64,000 bases of DNA, taken from contig NZ_JARVWS010000001.1 in the NCBI RefSeq assembly GCF_029846275.1, forward strand, positions 1,302,001-1,366,000. The letters are read 5' to 3'. The translations under genes and the position numbers were made by a program. Each line of letters begins with the position of its first letter. Positions within the stretch are counted from its first letter, which is position 1. The stretch comes from Nocardioides sp. CER19 (GTDB lineage Bacteria; Actinomycetota; Actinomycetes; Propionibacteriales; Nocardioidaceae). This document shows positions 18,050 through 26,519 of this stretch, in pieces. The notes under the pieces were generated by a model. The model had not been told where the DNA came from and searched no databases. It saw only the letters and a program-made list of their open reading frames with translations.

Positions 18050-19005
18050 ACGGGCCGGACCTCAGGTTCTTGGCCGAGCGCGCCTCGGCCCTGGACGATC
18101 GCACCTTCGAGCGGCTCGACGAGGTCCATGCGCGGATCGCGGCGTCGCGCGAGCGCCGCCGGATCGGTGTGGCCGTCGGTGCGGCCGGACTGGTGGCCGT
18201 GCTGGCCGCCGGCGTGGCGATCCTCGACCGCGGCGGGAGGGAGAACTCGCCCGCCCCGGCTCCCAAGCCGACCGAGACGGCCACCGTGGGCGCGGGCGCC
18301 GGAGGGGCTCCGGCCCGCGGCACGTGCTGGGCGGTGCCGCCGAAGGCGGCGGTCGAGCCGACCGACTACTTCGACGACTCGCCGGAGGTGCCTTGCTCGC
18401 AGCCCCACACCACGGAGACCGTCGCCACGTTCACGCTCGCGGAGGCGACCGAGGAGGAGGCCGACGCGAGGGGCGGCACGTGCTACGACGTCGTCGGTGA
18501 ATACCTCAACATCGACAACGAGAGCTGGATCCACTGGGCAGCGGCCTGGTACCTGCCGAGCAAGGAGCAGGTCGCCGCCGGAGAGTCCTGGGCACGTTGC
18601 GACGCCGTCATCCCGGGGCCGTGGTGGAGCCCCACAGGCGAGCACGCGGCGCCTGCCCGCACGCTGACACGGTCTGCGCTCGATCTCGCGGACGAGCCGC
18701 CCGACGACCTCTGGACCTGTCTGGCCGAGCCCCCCACCAGCGAGCAGCCGACGATCCCGTGCGACCGACCGCACGCCTACGAGGCGACGGGCACGCTGGC
18801 TGCCCTCGGCGGCATCTCGACGTACCCGAGCGCCGACGTGCTCCGCGCTGAGGCGCAAGAGGACTGCACCCCTGCCGTCCCGAAGCGACTCGCCGGAGCC
18901 TCGGTCATCGCCGGCTGGGACCCCGAGGAGGGCTGGCACTCGCCTGTGCTGCACGGCGTGTGCTTCGTCTACCGCGCGAACGGCGAGCTGCTGCCGCCGC
19001 GCTGA
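18046..19005 (+). CDS. Single-span membrane protein with two septum-formation-like units (putative anti-sigma partner)
   Basis: 319 residues. A cytoplasmic head of about 39 residues (ERASALDDRTFERLDEVHAR) is followed by one membrane helix (40-61), a Pro/Thr linker and an outer region. The outer part has two similar units. The first, near 94-131, carries Cys94 and a Cys117-x-x-Pro-His motif; the second, near 225-252, carries Cys225 and Cys239 with Arg-Pro-His. This C...CxxPH pattern is that of the Septum_form domain of secreted actinobacterial proteins. The gene overlaps the sigma factor stop, so the head probably binds the sigma factor and the outer domain senses an envelope signal. That role is inference; no zinc-binding anti-sigma motif is visible. 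Confidence 0.75.
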   Translation: MNGPDLRFLAERASALDDRTFERLDEVHARIAASRERRRIGVAVGAAGLVAVLAAGVAILDRGGRENSPAPAPKPTETATVGAGAGGAPARGTCWAVPPKAAVEPTDYFDDSPEVPCSQPHTTETVATFTLAEATEEEADARGGTCYDVVGEYLNIDNESWIHWAAAWYLPSKEQVAAGESWARCDAVIPGPWWSPTGEHAAPARTLTRSALDLADEPPDDLWTCLAEPPTSEQPTIPCDRPHAYEATGTLAALGGISTYPSADVLRAEAQEDCTPAVPKRLAGASVIAGWDPEEGWHSPVLHGVCFVYRANGELLPPR

Positions 19006-19035
19006 GCAGCGGCGCGGGAGGCGGGAAGCACGAAG

Positions 19036-19064
19036 GCCGCCGACCTGGTCCTCTAGTCGGCGGC
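19036..19064. terminator. Hairpin terminator after the sigma operon
   Basis: Perfect 9-bp inverted repeat GCCGCCGAC ... GTCGGCGGC with an 11-base loop, 31 bp after the stop at 19005. No T-run follows. The left arm and loop closely resemble the hairpin at 49233-49268. Confidence 0.6.
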
Positions 19065-19164
19065 GTGCCCGCGCGCTGCATCCGCCTCGTCCTGTTGGGT
19101 ACTTGTGACTAAGTGCACAGTCGTTTGCGTTTAGTCCACGCTTGTGCCCCACCGAGGAGAAGAC

Positions 19165-19635
19165 ATGACCAATCCCTCAGACTCAACCGGATCCGGCACC
19201 TCACAAGAGCTCAGCACCCGGGGGTCCGCTGGTCCCTCCGAGCTGCAGACCTCCAAGGGCAACACGACGATCGCCGACAGCGTCGTCCAGAAGATCGCCG
19301 CCATCTCGGCTCGAGAGATCTCGGGTGTGCATGACCTCGGCGGCGGCACGGCGAGGGCGATCGGCGCCATCCGGGAGCGGATCCCGGGTTCCTCCCAGTC
19401 CACCGGCCAGGGTGTCGCGGTGGAGGTCGGTGAGAGGCAGGCCGCGATCGACCTCGACCTCGTGGCCGAGTACGGAGTGTCCATGGTCGAGCTCAGCCGT
19501 GCTGTCAGGCGAAACGTGATCTCGGCGGTCGAAGGTATGACCGGACTGGAGGTGACGGAGGTGAATGTCTCCGTCAACGACATCCACCTGCCCGTCGACG
19601 ACGAGGAAGGTGCCCAGGAGCCTCGGGTCCAGTGA
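19165..19635 (+). CDS. Asp23/Gls24 family envelope stress protein
   Basis: 156 residues from the ATG behind GAGGAGAAGAC. After a Ser/Thr-rich leader the family core starts: NTTIADSVVQKIAAISAREI, SGVHDLGG, VAVEVGERQAAIDLDLVAEYG, and EVTEVNVSVNDIHLP. Asp23-type proteins gather at the inner face of the membrane through AmaP and support envelope homeostasis under stress. It heads a seven-gene, mostly overlapping operon running to 21981 that ends with the AmaP-like anchor. The promoter must lie in 19065-19150. Confidence 0.92.
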   Translation: MTNPSDSTGSGTSQELSTRGSAGPSELQTSKGNTTIADSVVQKIAAISAREISGVHDLGGGTARAIGAIRERIPGSSQSTGQGVAVEVGERQAAIDLDLVAEYGVSMVELSRAVRRNVISAVEGMTGLEVTEVNVSVNDIHLPVDDEEGAQEPRVQ

Positions 19636-19976
19636 CCGACGTCGGCGGCGTATCTGCACAGGGCACCTACGAGGTCGACGTGATCGCGTCGGCAGCGTTG
19701 GCGTGTCCGGCGGTGGCCGCGCTGGACCAGGGCGGCACCTGGGCGGTGGCCACCTATCTTCCGGGACGCCGGGTGATCGGTGTCCGGATCGAGGACTCCC
19801 GCGTCCTGGTGTCGGTCGTGCTGGCCGCTGGCTACTCCGTGCCGTTGCTGGAGGCACAGGTGCGCAGGGCGCTGGCGGCGTACGCCGGGGGTCGGCAGGT
19901 CGACGTACACGTGGCCGACCTCGACACCGGCACGGGTCCCTCGGGAGAGCGGGACAGGCATGTCCCCGCATGGTGA
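19632..19976 (+). CDS. Small Asp23-operon protein, unrecognised family
   Basis: 114 residues from a GTG that overlaps the Asp23 stop by 4 bp. The sequence has alternating strand/helix character (TWAVATYLPGRRVIGVRIED, then RVLVSVVLAAGYSVPLLEAQ, RRALAAYAGGRQVDVHVADL). This looks like the alpha/beta fold of Asp23 itself, shortened and diverged. No membrane segment is present. Its position inside the overlap chain implies that it works with Asp23. Confidence 0.72.
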   Translation: MTDVGGVSAQGTYEVDVIASAALACPAVAALDQGGTWAVATYLPGRRVIGVRIEDSRVLVSVVLAAGYSVPLLEAQVRRALAAYAGGRQVDVHVADLDTGTGPSGERDRHVPAW

Positions 19977-20211
19977 GACCGAGGAGGAGCGTCGCCGCCG
20001 GCGACGGGCACTGATCCGCGCCCACCACCCCGACGCGGGTGGGGACGTCGCTGAGTTCATCGAACGCCTCGATCGCTTCGATCGAGGGCTTCCTGTTGGC
20101 AACGGCTATCCGGAGATGAGGTTCAGCCGCCGGCGCCGCTGGTGGCAGGGCGCGCTCCCGTCACTTGAGCTTCTCCGACGCTCCCGAGGGCGTCCGAAGC
20201 GCACCGTCTGA
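19960..20211 (+). CDS. Small basic protein with a degenerate J-domain HPD motif
   Basis: 83 residues from the ATG at 19960, overlapping the previous gene by 17 bp. The N-terminus ETEEERRRRRRALIRAHHPD contains His23-Pro24-Asp25, the signature tripeptide of J-domains, followed by AGGDVAEFIERLDRFDRG. Only helices II-III of a J-domain would fit, and the C-terminal half is Arg/Trp-rich (RFSRRRRWWQGALPSLELLR). It may recruit DnaK or be a relic of a J-protein. It lies in the Asp23 operon. Confidence 0.6.
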   Translation: MSPHGETEEERRRRRRALIRAHHPDAGGDVAEFIERLDRFDRGLPVGNGYPEMRFSRRRRWWQGALPSLELLRRSRGRPKRTV

Positions 20212-20259
20212 TCCACCGGGCGTGAGTCCGTCACAGCCCGTTTTCCACTGGAGGTTGTC

Positions 20260-20445
20260 ATGCATCCCACCCTGATCGGACTCTTTTGCGGCCTTCTCCT
20301 GGGACTCGCCTGGGCGATGGACGGATTCGCTGGCCTCGTCCTCACCGCCGCACTGGGGATCATCGGCTTCGTCGTCGGCAAGGTGATCGCCGGCGAGGTC
20401 GACCTCAACCAGTACTTCGGCGGGTCCAACCGCTCACCGCGATGA
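20260..20445 (+). CDS. DUF2273-like small membrane protein
   Basis: 61 residues from an ATG behind CTGGAGGTTGTC. Two hydrophobic helices (LIGLFCGLLLGLAWAMDGFA and LVLTAALGIIGFVVGKVIAG) are followed by a short polar tail that ends near EVDLNQYFGG. This size and the GKxxxGEVDL ending match DUF2273 proteins, which accompany Asp23/AmaP genes in Gram-positive bacteria. Its stop overlaps the start of the next Asp23-like gene. Confidence 0.8.
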   Translation: MHPTLIGLFCGLLLGLAWAMDGFAGLVLTAALGIIGFVVGKVIAGEVDLNQYFGGSNRSPR

Positions 20446-20870
20446 CTGCCGCCAGCTCCGGTGAGTCCCCACCAGGCAGCGGCTCCGTGACTCGCAGCGA
20501 GAGCCTCGCACGCTCGCCAGGCGAGCGTGGGGCCTTGAAGGTGGAGGACCGGGTCGTCGAGAAGGTGGCCGGATATGCCGTCACCTTGGTGCCGGACGCC
20601 GCTGCCGCGCCGCGGAGGGTGCTCGGCGTCAAGATCGGGGAGGCGCGTCCCGATGCCGCCGCGAGCGTCGACGCGCAGGTCCAAGGTGACATCGCGAGCG
20701 TGCATGCTGTCATCGCGGTGCGCTGGCCGAGGTCTGTCCAGAGCGTTGCAGACGAGGCTCGGGAGCGCATCCGTTCGGAGGTCGAGGCGATCACCGGCGT
20801 CCGCGTGGACCACGTCGACGTGGAGGTGGTCTCGATGACGCTGCCGTCACCAGAACCGAGAGTGACATGA
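20442..20870 (+). CDS. Second Asp23-like protein
   Basis: 142 residues from the ATG at 20442, overlapping the DUF2273-like gene by 4 bp. After a 30-residue polar leader comes KVEDRVVEKVAGYAVTLVPD, an Asp23-type opening, then SVDAQVQGDIASVHAVIAVR and a C-terminal RSEVEAITGVRVDHVDVEVV. It lacks membrane helices. It is a paralogue of the first gene and may form mixed polymers with it. The stop overlaps the DUF6286 gene by 4 bp. Confidence 0.8.
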   Translation: MTAASSGESPPGSGSVTRSESLARSPGERGALKVEDRVVEKVAGYAVTLVPDAAAAPRRVLGVKIGEARPDAAASVDAQVQGDIASVHAVIAVRWPRSVQSVADEARERIRSEVEAITGVRVDHVDVEVVSMTLPSPEPRVT

Positions 20871-21406
20871 CGGCCACCGGGTGGGTGACTCGACTTCTCT
20901 CGGCCCTGCTGGCGCTGGCCCTGCTTCTCGGCTCGCTGCTGGCGGTGGCCGTGATCGCGGCCGCTGCGCTGGGCCGCGAGCAGGCGCTGGTTCCTTACCC
21001 CGAGTGGGCCAGGTGGCTGCGCACTCACGATTGGAACGATCGGATCGTGATGGTGGTGCTGGGCGCCCTCGTCGTGGTGGGGCTGCTGCTCCTGCTGCTC
21101 GCCTTTCGACGCGGCAAGCCAGCGTCGTTTGCGCTGAACAGTCGCACCGATGGGGTGACCATCACCGCCTCCCGACGCAGCCTGGAGAAGTACCTCGCGG
21201 CGGCAGCTGCTCGCACGAACGGCGTCTCCAACGCGAGCGTTTCCTTGAGCCGTCGCTCCGCACGTGTCGATGCTCGGACGGTTGGTCTGTCCGAGTCCGG
21301 GACGCGGGACGAGGTGGAGACGGCCGTGACAGGACGGCTGGATGCGCTCGACCTGGAACGCCGCATGCGCACTCAGGTGGCACTCAAGACGAAGGACAAG
21401 CGATGA
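20867..21406 (+). CDS. DUF6286 membrane protein
   Basis: 179 residues. The first membrane helix is LLSALLALALLLGSLLAVAV and the second is VMVVLGALVVVGLLLLLLAF; between them is an outer loop with YPEWARWLRTHDWNDR. The cytoplasmic C-terminus (KPASFALNSRTDGVTITASR onward) has the Asp23-like alpha/beta pattern seen in AmaP. The W-rich loop and layout match the actinobacterial DUF6286 family that sits in Asp23 operons. It overlaps both neighbours by 4 bp. Confidence 0.85.
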   Translation: MTATGWVTRLLSALLALALLLGSLLAVAVIAAAALGREQALVPYPEWARWLRTHDWNDRIVMVVLGALVVVGLLLLLLAFRRGKPASFALNSRTDGVTITASRRSLEKYLAAAAARTNGVSNASVSLSRRSARVDARTVGLSESGTRDEVETAVTGRLDALDLERRMRTQVALKTKDKR

Positions 21407-21981
21407 GCGGGCGTGTGCACCTCCTTGACCGGGTCGTGCTGACCTTGCTCGGCCTGCTCCTCCTCGCCGCCGGCGGCCTCGGACTGGCGCTCGGCATGGA
21501 GGCCTTCGGGAGGTCACGGGCGAGCGATCAGGTGTTGCCGCAGGAGGTGGTCGACTACCCCGATGGGCGCCAGTGGTTCTGGTGGGCGGTGACCGGGGCG
21601 CTCCTCCTGATAGCGGTGCTCGCGCTGCTGTGGCTACTCAGCCAACTGAAGACGGACCGGATGACCCGGTTGGATCTGACGACGAATGCGCGAGACGGTT
21701 ACACCACGCTCCACGCACGCGCCCTGACCGACGCTGTGGAGAACGAGGCGCTGGGTGTCCGCGGTGTGACCCGCGCGTCAGCGAAGGTGCGTGAACACCG
21801 CGAGAGGCATCTGTTCCTCCTGGTGGAACTGGCCGACTCCGCCAACATCGACGGGGTGCGCACCGAGCTCGAGAACGAGGTGGTGGCGCACCTGCGCGAA
21901 GGGGTCGGTGACCCACATCTGCCCGTGACCATCGAGCTCCGGCCGAGCGCCAGCAGGACCCGGCAACGCGCACTGGCCTGA
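21403..21981 (+). CDS. AmaP-like alkaline shock response membrane anchor
   Basis: 192 residues from the ATG at 21403, overlapping the DUF6286 stop. An N-terminal hairpin of two membrane helices (TLLGLLLLAAGGLGLALGM and FWWAVTGALLLIAVLALLWL) precedes a cytoplasmic domain (RLDLTTNARDGYTTLHARAL, VENEALGVRGVTRASAKVRE). This is the AmaP layout, which tethers Asp23 polymers to the membrane. It ends the operon. Confidence 0.85.
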   Translation: MSGRVHLLDRVVLTLLGLLLLAAGGLGLALGMEAFGRSRASDQVLPQEVVDYPDGRQWFWWAVTGALLLIAVLALLWLLSQLKTDRMTRLDLTTNARDGYTTLHARALTDAVENEALGVRGVTRASAKVREHRERHLFLLVELADSANIDGVRTELENEVVAHLREGVGDPHLPVTIELRPSASRTRQRALA

Positions 21982-22092
21982 GGCTCGGCCGGGGGACCGT
22001 GGATGCGTCGTGGCGGTTGGTGTCGCTATCGACACACGGCGCTGGTGGGCAGCTGCGGGTTACTCGCGACGGAAAGACGCACCTTCGGGGCG

Positions 22093-22452
22093 TCAGACCG
22101 CGAGCAGGGTCTCCAGGGCGTCGATCCGCCCGTCGACGACGGTCGCCACGTCGACGCCGCGGACGACTGGCTCGCCGCCGGGCGGCCCGAACCGCCAGGC
22201 GAGCGCCGCGCGCTCGGCATCGCCGTACAACGGACCGTCCTCGGCGAAGACGAAGTCAGCCGGCGCCCGCTCCAGCACCGCCCGGGCGCGCTGGTCGACG
22301 GCGTCGTGCCCGCTGACGGTGCCCTGTTCGTCGGTGAACCGGACCGTCTCGGTATAGGTCCGCCGGATCGACTCGACGCGCCTCTCGTCGACACGCTCAC
22401 CGAAGACGTCGTACAGGTTCGCCCGCATGAGGGCGGCCACTCGCTCGTGCAT
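22093..22452 (-). CDS. SnoaL/NTF2-like protein
   Basis: 119 residues from the ATG at 22452, six bases after GGAGG; a GTG one codon earlier is too close to that site. The small alpha+beta cone fold is suggested by RRVESIRRTYTETVRFTDEQ and GTVSGHDAVDQRARAVLERA, with a C-terminal VRGVDVATVVDGRIDALETL. Such proteins are small-molecule isomerases, hydratases or binding proteins. No catalytic residues can be assigned. It is divergent from the YjbR gene at 22605. Confidence 0.75.
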   Translation of the reverse strand: MHERVAALMRANLYDVFGERVDERRVESIRRTYTETVRFTDEQGTVSGHDAVDQRARAVLERAPADFVFAEDGPLYGDAERAALAWRFGPPGGEPVVRGVDVATVVDGRIDALETLLAV

Positions 22453-22604
22453 CACGTTCCTCCGTCTGCGTCGCGGTCAGGTCTGGCTCGCGCAGCCATC
22501 GCCGGTGCGTCGTCAGCCAGGGTGGTGCTCGTCCAGAGTGTCACGACGCCCGTTGCAACCCGCCGTCGTCGCCACATGATGCTGTGGGAAGCCAAACTGG
22601 GACC

Positions 22605-22961
22605 GTGACTCCCGACGATGTCCTGGCGATCTGTCTCGGCCTACCTGCGGCCGAGGAGACCTACCCGTTCGGTGAGGACGTTGCGGTGATGAAGGTCGGA
22701 GGCAAGATGTTCGCTCTGGTGCCGCTCGCCGACGGCCCGAGTTCTGTCAATCTCAAGTGCGAGCCTGGGCGAGCGCTCGAGCTGCGCGAGGCGTACGCCG
22801 CCATCAGACCTGGCTACCACCAGAACAAGCGCCACTGGAACACCGTGGACCTCGATGGTTCGGTCGAGGACGACGTCGTCCGCGGCCTGATCCGGGAGTC
22901 CTACGACTTGGTTGTCGCAGGGTTGCGGCACGCGGTCCGCGCGCAGCTCGAGCTGGAGTAA
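22605..22961 (+). CDS. MmcQ/YjbR family protein
   Basis: 118 residues from the GTG at 22605; a GTG seven codons upstream is possible. The family pattern is clear: LAICLGLPAAEETYPFGEDV, KVGGKMFALVPL, VNLKCEPGRALELREAYAAI, PGYHQNKRHWNTVDL and a C-terminal LIRESYDLVVAGL. YjbR proteins have a CyaY-like fold and are described as DNA-binding; their job in cells is unclear. It is a single gene. Confidence 0.9.
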   Translation: MTPDDVLAICLGLPAAEETYPFGEDVAVMKVGGKMFALVPLADGPSSVNLKCEPGRALELREAYAAIRPGYHQNKRHWNTVDLDGSVEDDVVRGLIRESYDLVVAGLRHAVRAQLELE

Positions 22962-23182
22962 TCCGCTCTCGCGGCGATACGCACCTGCATTGCGAGCGGA
23001 TCGCGCCAGACCTGACGATCCTCCCGAGACGTCGCATCCGCGCAAGCTAACTGGATCGGCCCGGGCGACCCGGCCTGCCCATGTTCGACATGAAGGGTGG
23101 AGGTCAGCTCTGGTCGCGCAGTGGCCGTCGCCGGCACGATGAGCCCGTTCGGGTGCTGCCGGCCGCCGGCGCGTGGTGTTGT

Positions 23183-24877
23183 CTACTCCTGCTGCCAGAC
23201 GAAGGTGACACGGCTGGCATCGGGGACGATGTCGAGGTCGCCGACCTGGTAGGCGAGGCGGCGCACGGTGGAGAACGGCCAGAAGTCCCACTCGCGGCGG
23301 CGGAACCCGAGAACGCCTCCTCGTAGTCCCGCGGAGGCAACGGTCGCCTCGGCCTCCCGGCTGGTCGAGTCGACCTCGAGCAGCAGGTCGTCGGAGCCCG
23401 CCACCGGGACCAGCAGGCCCTTCCACCAGGAGCACCGTTGCCCCAGCTGTAGGCGGAAGGTCGTTGAGCCGGTGGGCACTGTGTCAAGCTCGATGACGGC
23501 CTGGATGATGTGGCCGCCGGGCAGTCTCCGGCCCAGGAGGAACGCCGCCCACGAGGCGCACAGTTCGTCGTTGTACACGTACCGGTCATAAAGGGTGGGC
23601 CGGACCACGTCGGGGTCGGTGGTGTGGATCTCACGCTGGTTTGGCGCATCCCAGGGTGGTACCGCCAGTGATCCGCCGCTCCAGGGGTCCATCTTCCGTG
23701 TCATGTCGGGGACGGTTGCTTGGCTTCCGTACACCCGGGCCGAGTTCAGGCGCCCCGCCGGTTCCCGGGAGTCGCCCTCAGGTCGCAACTGCCAGCTGGC
23801 GTAGAGCCTGTCGACGTTGGAGTGGAGGAGAAACACGAACGGGTCACGGAAGGAGAAGTGCCCATCTGCCCGAGCGATGTCACCACCCATGTACCGGTGG
23901 GCCCAGGAATGGGCCGGGTATAGCCAGTCCGCGAAGCCTTGCCACGGCTCGGGCTCGCCTGATCCTTCGTCGAGCAGGGCCCGGTCGTCTGGTTGGTACC
24001 GTTCGAGCCCGGCTGGTGGGTTGTTCCTGACCTGCACGCCGGCATCGAAGTTGGCGGGATTGTCGCTCCAGTCGAAGTCGTTGATGGGGACATCCCCGGG
24101 GCGGTTCGGCGGAGGGAGCCGGCGACGGACGTGAGGTGGTGGTAGTGCGGCTCGCTCCTCGCGGTCCGTGCCCCGGTAGGTGTCGCGGTTCGGGCTGGTT
24201 TGCGGGTCGTAGAGACTGAGGAACGGCTCGCCGATGTCGCCCTCGACGGCGCCCATGAAGTCTGGCCCCATCAAGTCGACCAGCCGGCCGGTCCGGTCCG
24301 GAGTGGCGCGCGGATCTGTGGTCCAGTCCCAATACGGAACGGTGATGTCCGGGTCCACCTGCTGCAGCAGCGCCTCGAAGCGATTGACCAACTCCCGGTG
24401 CCACGGAAGGAAGCTCGGCAGCTGGTGTGGGCCGCCGTTGATGTGCTGCTGATCCTGCTTGAACCACCAGTTCACCGTGTCGCTGCCGCCACCGGTCAGC
24501 TGGGGGAAGCGGTTGCGAAGTTCGATGACCGCGGCAACATAGGCCGCCCGCTCCTCGGGGGTCAGGTCCGCGGCGTTCTTCCGTACCCGCACAGGCACCT
24601 GACGCGGGAGATCCCGACAGGCAGGAAGCCGGTCCAGGTTGTTTCCGGTCGACCCGTCCGGAGTGGTCCGGAGGAAGGGGCCATCGGAGCCCTGCACAAC
24701 TCGTATGGCCGCGAGGGTGAACGGAAAGCGGTACACGAAGTACCGGTGTCGCCCTGACGTGATGTCGTCGATGACCTCGATCGCCGTTCGCGGTGACCAT
24801 CCGGCAGCGGGGTTGCACAGTCTCGTGACGCGACCGCCGTCTTCACGGTCACATCCGAGAACCCACCGGACCGCCAT
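23183..24877 (-). CDS. Tyrosinase-family copper protein
   Basis: 564 residues from the ATG at 24877. The CuA site is in the NGGPHQLPSFLPWHRELVNR stretch, followed by VPYWDWTTDP. The CuB site is HSWAHRYMGGD with FRDPFVFLLHSNVDRLYASW. These are the type-3 dicopper motifs of tyrosinases and polyphenol oxidases, which oxidise phenols to quinones. An N-terminal 110-residue extension and a C-terminal beta domain of about 150 residues enlarge it beyond the 280-residue Streptomyces MelC2. No caddie protein gene (melC1) is adjacent, so the C-terminal domain may shield the site as in plant and fungal enzymes. No signal peptide is seen. The base composition is lower in GC than the flanking operons. Confidence 0.88.
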   Translation of the reverse strand: MAVRWVLGCDREDGGRVTRLCNPAAGWSPRTAIEVIDDITSGRHRYFVYRFPFTLAAIRVVQGSDGPFLRTTPDGSTGNNLDRLPACRDLPRQVPVRVRKNAADLTPEERAAYVAAVIELRNRFPQLTGGGSDTVNWWFKQDQQHINGGPHQLPSFLPWHRELVNRFEALLQQVDPDITVPYWDWTTDPRATPDRTGRLVDLMGPDFMGAVEGDIGEPFLSLYDPQTSPNRDTYRGTDREERAALPPPHVRRRLPPPNRPGDVPINDFDWSDNPANFDAGVQVRNNPPAGLERYQPDDRALLDEGSGEPEPWQGFADWLYPAHSWAHRYMGGDIARADGHFSFRDPFVFLLHSNVDRLYASWQLRPEGDSREPAGRLNSARVYGSQATVPDMTRKMDPWSGGSLAVPPWDAPNQREIHTTDPDVVRPTLYDRYVYNDELCASWAAFLLGRRLPGGHIIQAVIELDTVPTGSTTFRLQLGQRCSWWKGLLVPVAGSDDLLLEVDSTSREAEATVASAGLRGGVLGFRRREWDFWPFSTVRRLAYQVGDLDIVPDASRVTFVWQQE

Positions 24878-25133
24878 CGTCTGCCTCACGCACCTGATGT
24901 GCACCGAGCACTCTCGTCACCGCCGAGTTTTCACCATCTCGACAATCTCCCGGATGGTCAAGGAACACCATCCGTCGCCTGGTCGCAGTCCCAGATCTCG
25001 ACGCGCACGTGCATCGAGCCCCTGAGAGGGCAAGGCTCAGGCTCGGCTCCCGCGGGGGGACCGGCTGGTGCGGTCGAGGTCGGAGGGCGAGCGTCGACAC
25101 ACTCCCCTCGGGCAGGTGGTAAACGTGAATGTG

Positions 25134-25811
25134 ATGACCGACGCCGCTGCTCGAACCGCTGGCGCGGGCATACGGGGAGTCGACCGCGTGAGGCGCCAGT
25201 GGCTCGCCTGTGTGCTCGGCGCGCTGGCCGGGCTGCTCTTCAACTCGTGGCCGCTGGGGTTCGCCGTCGACCGTCCCGCTCTGGACGGTACCTACTTCAG
25301 CGTCCTGGAGATGTCCGGGCGGCCGTACGCGCACGTCTTCGTCGCCTGCGATCTGGCAGCGGGCGTACTGGCCGTCCTCGCCGGCCTGCTTCTTCTGAAC
25401 CGTCCGTTTGTCGCCTCGGGTCTGGTGATGTTCGGTGTCGGGAACGTCTGGGGCGCGTTGGTTCCGATCAACGGGTCCTGCGCGACGTCGGTCGTCTCGT
25501 GTGGGGCAGCTCCTGCTCAGCTGCTCGAGCCGCACACCCTCGCCAGCACCCTGTCGGTGATCGGCCTGGCGTTGGCCGCATCGAGCCTATGGCGGCGCGG
25601 CCGGTGGATGCGAGCGGTCATCCTGTCGTGCGCGCTCGCCTCGCTGTTGCTGCCGATCTCGGTGATGACGGCCCATGGGGTCACGGGCTCGCAAGTGCTC
25701 TTCATGACCGCCTGCGGTGCGATGCTGGCCGCCGTGCCGTGTGCCGCTCTCACACCGACCGAAGTTGATGCCCTGCGACGTGCTGTCGCGGCATATCGGC
25801 CTGATCGCTAA
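25134..25811 (+). CDS. Multi-spanning membrane protein, DUF998-like
   Basis: 225 residues from the ATG at 25134; a GTG at 25125 has a better-placed AGGTGG site and may be the true start. Six hydrophobic helices are visible, with conserved-looking outer segments (NGSCATSVVSCG and LLEPHTLASTLSVIGLALA). The general layout is that of DUF998-type proteins, whose function is unknown. It is divergent from the tyrosinase gene. Confidence 0.7.
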   Translation: MTDAAARTAGAGIRGVDRVRRQWLACVLGALAGLLFNSWPLGFAVDRPALDGTYFSVLEMSGRPYAHVFVACDLAAGVLAVLAGLLLLNRPFVASGLVMFGVGNVWGALVPINGSCATSVVSCGAAPAQLLEPHTLASTLSVIGLALAASSLWRRGRWMRAVILSCALASLLLPISVMTAHGVTGSQVLFMTACGAMLAAVPCAALTPTEVDALRRAVAAYRPDR

Positions 25812-25939
25812 GCGGAAGCGCGGAGGTACGGCTCGCCGCAGGAGTCCGCTTTCCCCTTCAGCGGAGCCTCTGCCCCGTCCTCGCCCGCTATCGGCAGATC
25901 TTCCCGAGTGGCCGATGCATGCGCGGTAGGGACCGGCGA

Positions 25940-26371
25940 TCACCGATCTTCGATGTAGGTCGTGTTCTGTCCGGCCACGATCCGCCAGGTGTCCCCACTG
26001 CGCATCCAGATGTACGTCGGGCGGCCGAGCGAGCGGGGATGAAGGGGCTCTCCGGTCACGTCGGTGTACTCCTGGTTGACGCCGGTCAGCGCGAGGTCCG
26101 GGGTGATGAATCGGATGTGGTCCACGTCGTAGGTCACCGAGCCGTCCACCATCGCGCCGGGGAGAACCTGCCGAGTGAACTCGGCAATGACGTCGAGGCC
26201 CACCAGTCGGGAACCCGCACCGGTGACCCAGACTGCGTCGGCGTCGAAGAGTGCGAGGAACCCGTCGGCGTCCTCAGTGCGCTGGACCTGCTCGATGACG
26301 CCGACGAGCTCGGTCAGTGCAGCCACGTCGTCGGGCGAGGCGTCCTCGGGAGAGACGGTGTAGGAGTTCAC
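25940..26371 (-). CDS. SgcJ/EcaC-like NTF2-fold protein
   Basis: 143 residues from a GTG at 26371; a TTG at 26392 is the longer alternative. The fold pattern is TEDADGFLALFDADAVWVTG, then GLDVIAEFTRQVLPGAMVDG and a C-terminal GDTWRIVAGQNTTY. It closely follows the SgcJ/EcaC family, known from enediyne clusters but widespread as small putative oxidoreductases. A 14-bp palindrome lies just upstream of the start. Confidence 0.8.
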   Translation of the reverse strand: MNSYTVSPEDASPDDVAALTELVGVIEQVQRTEDADGFLALFDADAVWVTGAGSRLVGLDVIAEFTRQVLPGAMVDGSVTYDVDHIRFITPDLALTGVNQEYTDVTGEPLHPRSLGRPTYIWMRSGDTWRIVAGQNTTYIEDR

Positions 26372-26388
26372 GACTCCACTGCACTTCC

Positions 26389-26402
26389 TCAAGTCAACTT
26401 GA
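26389..26402. promoter_or_regulatory. 14-bp palindrome upstream of the SgcJ-like gene
   Basis: TCAAGTCAACTTGA (TCAAGT, two-base centre, ACTTGA). It lies 18 bp before the GTG at 26371, so it could be an operator. The binding protein is unknown. Confidence 0.4.
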
Positions 26403-26519
26403 TGTCAACACCATCGGAGCACTCCGCCGCGCACAGATCGGCGCAGACGCGGTAACTCGGTCCTGCCGACAGGCGCCGCGACCGGTCGAAGTACGTGTCG
26501 GCGTACAGCGGGCGACCGG

